Assembly (NCBI GenBank): GCA_023391395.1
Contig: JAEWBA010000013.1
Coordinates: forward strand, 1 to 8,369
Direction of reading: 5' to 3'
Length of the DNA stretch: 8,369 nucleotides
Source: Pseudomonadota bacterium
GTDB lineage: Bacteria > Pseudomonadota > Gammaproteobacteria > Burkholderiales > Burkholderiaceae_D
Every line of letters starts with the position of its first letter. The stretch's first letter is position 1. Below the pieces are notes generated by a model. It did not search any database and was not told where the DNA came from. It saw only the letters and a program-made list of their open reading frames with translations. Shown here piece by piece: positions 5,232 through 8,369 of this stretch. The translations under genes and the position numbers were made by a program.

Positions 5232-5563
5232 TCCGCACCTGTCTGCACCCAGTAGTATCCACGCGGCGGCGCACGCAGATGATGGAGGCGCCAGTTGTCC
5301 ACTACGTATTGCCGGTGACGATATTCCAGGGGCAAGCGATCGCCTCTGTAAAAATCATGCCGTGGGCCTGCGCCGCGCTCGTCATGCCTGCGATCGCCCT
5401 CGCGGCGGTCGGGGCGGAGATCCCTCCCCCGTTCCCCACGCAGTTCGCCGCGCTGGAATTGCCCGGCTCGATCGCGATCGTCGCGGTGGTCATTGTATTG
5501 GCCGAACGCGGAAACGGCTGTGCCCACCGCGATGGCGGCAAGCACGATTGTCTTGCGCTTCAT
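5174..5563 (-). CDS. RcnB-family periplasmic protein
   Basis: The 129-residue protein has a Sec signal peptide (MKRKTIVLAAIAVGTAVSA, probable cleavage after Ala19). A highly charged, disordered Asp/Arg/His-rich stretch follows (about residues 22-75). The C-terminal domain (about 73-129) reads RGDRLPLEYRHRQYVVDNW, then LRAPPRGYYWVQTGADYVLV, then TGVIIEVV, which is the RcnB pattern of 'LP..YR...YVV.DW...L..PP.GY.WV..G.DYVLV...TG.I'. E. coli RcnB is a periplasmic protein affecting nickel and cobalt efflux through RcnA. Most homologues in betaproteobacteria are untested and no efflux gene is visible here, so a metal role is only a possibility. The His/Asp-rich tract could bind metal. The start at 5563 is chosen over an upstream in-frame TTG at 5581 because AAAGGAG (5569-5575) precedes it by 5 bases. 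It may form an operon with the lipoprotein gene downstream. Confidence 0.85.
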   Translation of the reverse strand: MKRKTIVLAAIAVGTAVSAFGQYNDHRDDRDRAGQFQRGELRGERGRDLRPDRREGDRRHDERGAGPRHDFYRGDRLPLEYRHRQYVVDNWRLHHLRAPPRGYYWVQTGADYVLVAQNTGVIIEVVINP

Positions 5564-5568
5564 GTCCG

Positions 5569-5575
5569 CTCCTTT
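5569..5575 (-). promoter_or_regulatory. Shine-Dalgarno AAAGGAG deciding the RcnB-like start
   Basis: Read on the minus strand, AAAGGAG lies 5 bases before ATG at 5563-5561. This excludes the TTG at 5581-5579 as the likely start. Confidence 0.65.
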
Positions 5576-5581
5576 CTGCAA

Positions 5582-5910
5582 ACGGCAGTCGTCGGCACGC
5601 CGGCTGGGAAAGCCGCAACTGCCGCCGGCGGCCTCAGCATTCGAATGGATCGGACGCTGGAGTGCCCTATTCTTCGGCCCGTTTCGCGATGCAAAGTTCC
5701 GCTTCGATACAATAAGGCGGTTGCGTTGACAGCGACTCCGCCCTACTCCCCTGTCACTCCGAGTCGCGCAGCGACGAGGAGCCTCTCATGGGCGCCAGTA
5801 TCCGCCGCCGGCCCGGAACACGCTGCTGCCAGCGAGCGGAAATCTTGCCAGCCGCCGCTTAGCTTGTCAGACTGACGCCCACCAAGAACAACAGCACCCA
5901 GGGAGTCAGC
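5582..5910. other. Divergent intergenic region between the RcnB-like gene and the alpha-2-macroglobulin gene
   Basis: It must hold the promoters of both divergent genes, but no full sigma-70 pair is convincing. TTGACA at 5726-5731 has no good -10 at the right distance on the + strand, and TACAAT at 5708-5713 has no good -35. GCGACTC (5732-5738) and GAGTCGC (5761-5767) form a 7-base inverted repeat with a 22-base loop just after the TTGACA. A short frame at 5788-5862 (24 residues, starting MGASIRRRPG) is preceded by a well-placed GAGGAG at 5776-5781 and could be a leader peptide; it is otherwise unremarkable. Confidence 0.35.
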
Positions 5911-8369
5911 ATGCGCCTTGCGCGATATGCTCTGAGCTTCGCGCTCGGGCTTTGCAGCTTTTCCTCCGCCCTCGCCGCCACCACCGTCGAATCCTTCACT
6001 CCGCAAGGCACGGTCAAGGGCGTGCGCCAGGTCACGGCGCGCTTTTCCGCACCTATGGTGCCCTTTGGCGATTTGCGGCTAGCCGATCCGTTCACCATCG
6101 ATTGCCCGCAGCCTGGCACGGGCCGCTGGATCGATGGCGGCAACTGGAGTTACGACTTCGAACGCGATTTGCCGGCCGGAGTGATTTGCCGTTTCGAGCT
6201 CAAACCCGATCTGAAGGATCTGGCTGGGCAGGCACTGGGCGGCGAGCAGGCCTTTTCTTTTTCCACCGGCGGACCGGCCGTGGTCGAAGCGGTGCCGCGC
6301 GAAGGCAGCCTGAACGTCGACGAGAAGCAGGTTTTCCTGCTCGGCCTGGATGCGCCGGCCAAACCGGAATCCCTACTCGCCAACGCCTGGTGTCGCGCCG
6401 AGGGCATCAATGAAAAGATCGGCGTGCGCCTGCTCGAAGGGAAGGAACGCGACGATATCCTGGCGCAGCGCAAGCATTTCATCGATCGCTATCTCAAGCT
6501 CTATTTCAAGGCGCGCGGCCAAGTGTGGGAAGCCACCCTCGGCTTGAAAAACCAGCGCATCGACAAGCTGCCCATCGTCGCCCTGCAATGCCGGCAAACC
6601 CTGCCGGCCGGCGCCAAGATGAGCCTGGTGTGGGGCGCCGGCATCGCCACCGAAAGCGGCGTGGCCAATGCCGAGGACCAGGAACTGGCCTATCAGACGC
6701 GGCCGGACTTCAGCGCCAAGTTCAGTTGCACGCGCGTGAATCCGCGTTCCCAATGCATTCCCTTCCTGCCCATGAGTCTGGGCTTCACGGCGCCTATACG
6801 CGCGGCAGACGCGCGCGCCATCAACTTGAGGGGCGCAAATGGCAAGGTCTACCGCGCTGCCATCGAAGCGCACGAGGCGGGCGCCGACCATGTGAGCATG
6901 GTGAGCTTCAAGGGGCCCTTCCCGCAGAAGAGCAGCTTCACGCTTAATTTGCCCACTGCCTTGAAGGATGACGCCGGCCGTGCGCTCATCAACCAGGCCC
7001 GTTTTCCGCTCACCGTGCAGACCGCCGAGCAGCCGCCGCTGGCGAAATTCCCGGCGCGCTTCGGCATCATCGAACTGAAAGGCGATCGCATGCTGCCAGT
7101 GACGCTGCGCAATCTCGAAGCGCAGGTGGCGGCGCGCATGGCGCAGGGCGACGTCAGCGCCATGAGAGGCTCGCTGTTGCGCATTGCCGAGGACGAGGAC
7201 CACAAGATCCTCGAGTGGCTCAAGCGCCTGAATATTGCCAACAGCGAGCAATGGGTGTCGGAACAGGATCAGATCCGGCAATCCGTCTTCGGAAAAACCG
7301 ATTCCACGCAAGCGCTCTCCATTCCCAAGCCAAATGGCCGGCGCGCCTTCGAGGTGGTCGGCATCCCGCTGAAGGAAGCGGGTTTTTACGTGGCCGAGTT
7401 GCGCAGCCCTCGGCTGGGCGCGGCCATCACCGAAAAAGGCGGGCCGGCCTACATCCAGTCCGCTGCCCTGGTCACCAATCTGGCGGCGCACTTTAAGCAT
7501 GGTGCGGAAGCGTCCCTGGTATGGGTCACGCGGCTGGACAACGGGCAGCCCGTCGCCGGCGTGCAGGTCGCGGTGCGCGACTGCAAGGGCAAGCTGCTGT
7601 GGCAGGGCAAGAGCGGCAGGAATGGCATCGCCAATATCGCCCAGCCGCTGCCGCCGCTCCAGTGCCAAGGCTACGGCGGCAGCTATTTCGTCAGCGCGCG
7701 CCATGGCGGCGACATGACTTTCACCCTCTCGGATTGGGACGAAGGCATACAGCCCTGGCGTTTCGGCTTGCCCACGGCGGCCTTCAACGATGGCAATCTC
7801 ATCACCGCCACGGTCTTCGACCGCACCCTGTTGCGCGCCGGCGAAACGGTGCACATGAAGCACTTCCTGCGCCGCCATACGTGGGCCGGCATCGAATTCG
7901 CGAAGCCGCCGACGCCGCCCTCCAGATTGCTGATCGAACATCAGGGCAGCGACCAGAAATATGAAATGCCGATTGCCTGGTCGGCTGCGCAGACGGCCGA
8001 GAGCACCTGGCGCATTCCGGCGGATGCGCGCCAGGGGGTGTACACGGTGCGTATCGGCCAACACGAGGCGGGCAGCTTCCGCGTCGAAGCCTTCCGTGTG
8101 CCGACCATGAAAGCCTTGCTGCAGGGACCGAAGACACAGCAAATCGGCGTGGAGCGTCTCGATCTCGACGTGCAGCTCAACTACCTGTCGGGAGGTGCGG
8201 CTTCCGATGCGCCGGTCAAGCTGCGCACCGTGCTGCAGGACAAGCTGCTGCGCTTTGCCGACTACCAGGATTTCACCTTCGGCGGCGGCGATGTCAGGGA
8301 AGGCATGGAGAAGGAGGCGCCGGGTTTCGACGACGAGCCCTGGTATGCCGGCGACGAAGGCAGCGAAGG
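5911..8369 (+). CDS. Alpha-2-macroglobulin family protein, N-terminal 819 codons (3' end outside window)
   Basis: The frame starts at ATG 5911, preceded 5 bases upstream by GGGAG (5901-5905), and stays open to the right edge. A signal peptide, MRLARYALSFALGLCSFSSA then LA, is probably cut before ATTVESF. The Cys inside it lacks a proper lipobox, so the protein looks periplasmic rather than lipidated. The first 110 or so residues form an Ig-like domain (TVKGVRQVTARFSAPMVPFG). Around residues 531-580, SLVWVTRLDNGQPVAGVQVA and SGRNGIANI resemble a macroglobulin MG domain. Residues 631-654 (ITATVFDRTLLRAGETVHMK) give the hallmark 'T.FDR.LYR.GETV..K' of the MG2 domain. From 751, LDVQLNYLSGGAA resembles the next MG domain. 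Bacterial homologues (YfhM/YfaS type) are very large proteins thought to trap proteases in the periplasm, often encoded beside the penicillin-binding protein gene pbpC. The bait region and any CxEQ thioester would lie beyond this window, so activity cannot be judged. Confidence 0.9.
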   Translation, partial: MRLARYALSFALGLCSFSSALAATTVESFTPQGTVKGVRQVTARFSAPMVPFGDLRLADPFTIDCPQPGTGRWIDGGNWSYDFERDLPAGVICRFELKPDLKDLAGQALGGEQAFSFSTGGPAVVEAVPREGSLNVDEKQVFLLGLDAPAKPESLLANAWCRAEGINEKIGVRLLEGKERDDILAQRKHFIDRYLKLYFKARGQVWEATLGLKNQRIDKLPIVALQCRQTLPAGAKMSLVWGAGIATESGVANAEDQELAYQTRPDFSAKFSCTRVNPRSQCIPFLPMSLGFTAPIRAADARAINLRGANGKVYRAAIEAHEAGADHVSMVSFKGPFPQKSSFTLNLPTALKDDAGRALINQARFPLTVQTAEQPPLAKFPARFGIIELKGDRMLPVTLRNLEAQVAARMAQGDVSAMRGSLLRIAEDEDHKILEWLKRLNIANSEQWVSEQDQIRQSVFGKTDSTQALSIPKPNGRRAFEVVGIPLKEAGFYVAELRSPRLGAAITEKGGPAYIQSAALVTNLAAHFKHGAEASLVWVTRLDNGQPVAGVQVAVRDCKGKLLWQGKSGRNGIANIAQPLPPLQCQGYGGSYFVSARHGGDMTFTLSDWDEGIQPWRFGLPTAAFNDGNLITATVFDRTLLRAGETVHMKHFLRRHTWAGIEFAKPPTPPSRLLIEHQGSDQKYEMPIAWSAAQTAESTWRIPADARQGVYTVRIGQHEAGSFRVEAFRVPTMKALLQGPKTQQIGVERLDLDVQLNYLSGGAASDAPVKLRTVLQDKLLRFADYQDFTFGGGDVREGMEKEAPGFDDEPWYAGDEGSE

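Noticed and set aside
5012..5875. Plus-strand open frame of 287 codons across the RcnB-like gene
   Set aside because: The RcnB-like protein on the minus strand has a signal peptide, family motifs and a Shine-Dalgarno. The plus frame has none of these and is its shadow.
6373..8142. Minus-strand open frame of 589 codons
   Set aside because: It lies entirely antisense to the alpha-2-macroglobulin gene. Its composition (many His, Arg, Gly, Ala) is typical of a shadow frame in GC-rich DNA, and no family motif is visible.

Overview
The window is GC-rich and gene-dense. Its gene content (prepilin-like proteins with an LPCP motif, a PrsK/PrsR-like two-component pair, an RcnB-like periplasmic protein, a bacterial alpha-2-macroglobulin) suggests a Gram-negative betaproteobacterium, perhaps of the Rhodocyclales. 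That placement rests on remembered family resemblance only. No rRNA, tRNA, CRISPR array or intact mobile element was seen.

Left half (1-4382, all + strand): a compact cluster concerned with type IV pilin-like or pseudopilin proteins. It opens with the C-terminal end of a small protein of MshK/GspB-like character. Next come two tandem, paralogous prepilin-like proteins (260-1150 and 1147-1863), then a response regulator (1860-2498) and a histidine kinase (2491-3579). Successive genes overlap by 4, 4 and 8 bases, so translational coupling is likely. After an 84-base gap with its own repeats and Shine-Dalgarno comes a third, more classical prepilin gene (3664-4329), closed by a strong intrinsic terminator (4349-4382). 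The likely theme is a pilus or pseudopilus made from these subunits, with a regulator pair encoded in the same transcription unit.

Middle (4383-5910): about 380 bases without a convincing gene, holding an 82-base inverted-repeat element and overlapping alternative hairpins. Two small minus-strand genes for exported proteins follow: a PAPVY-repeat lipoprotein (4765-5013) and an RcnB-like periplasmic protein (5174-5563). Then comes a divergent intergenic region of about 350 bases.

Right end (5911-8369, + strand): the first 819 codons of a large secreted alpha-2-macroglobulin family protein. It has no stop codon inside the window and runs off the end.

The most unusual part is the regulator pair. 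The receiver and the kinase H-box resemble those of PrsR/PrsK, known from exosortase/PEP-CTERM systems, but the regulator joins its receiver directly to a Fis-type helix-turn-helix with no AAA+ sigma-54 domain. The kinase lacks a recognisable DxGxG box, and the pair sits inside a pilin operon. The second prepilin-like protein also lacks the usual Glu at mature position 5.
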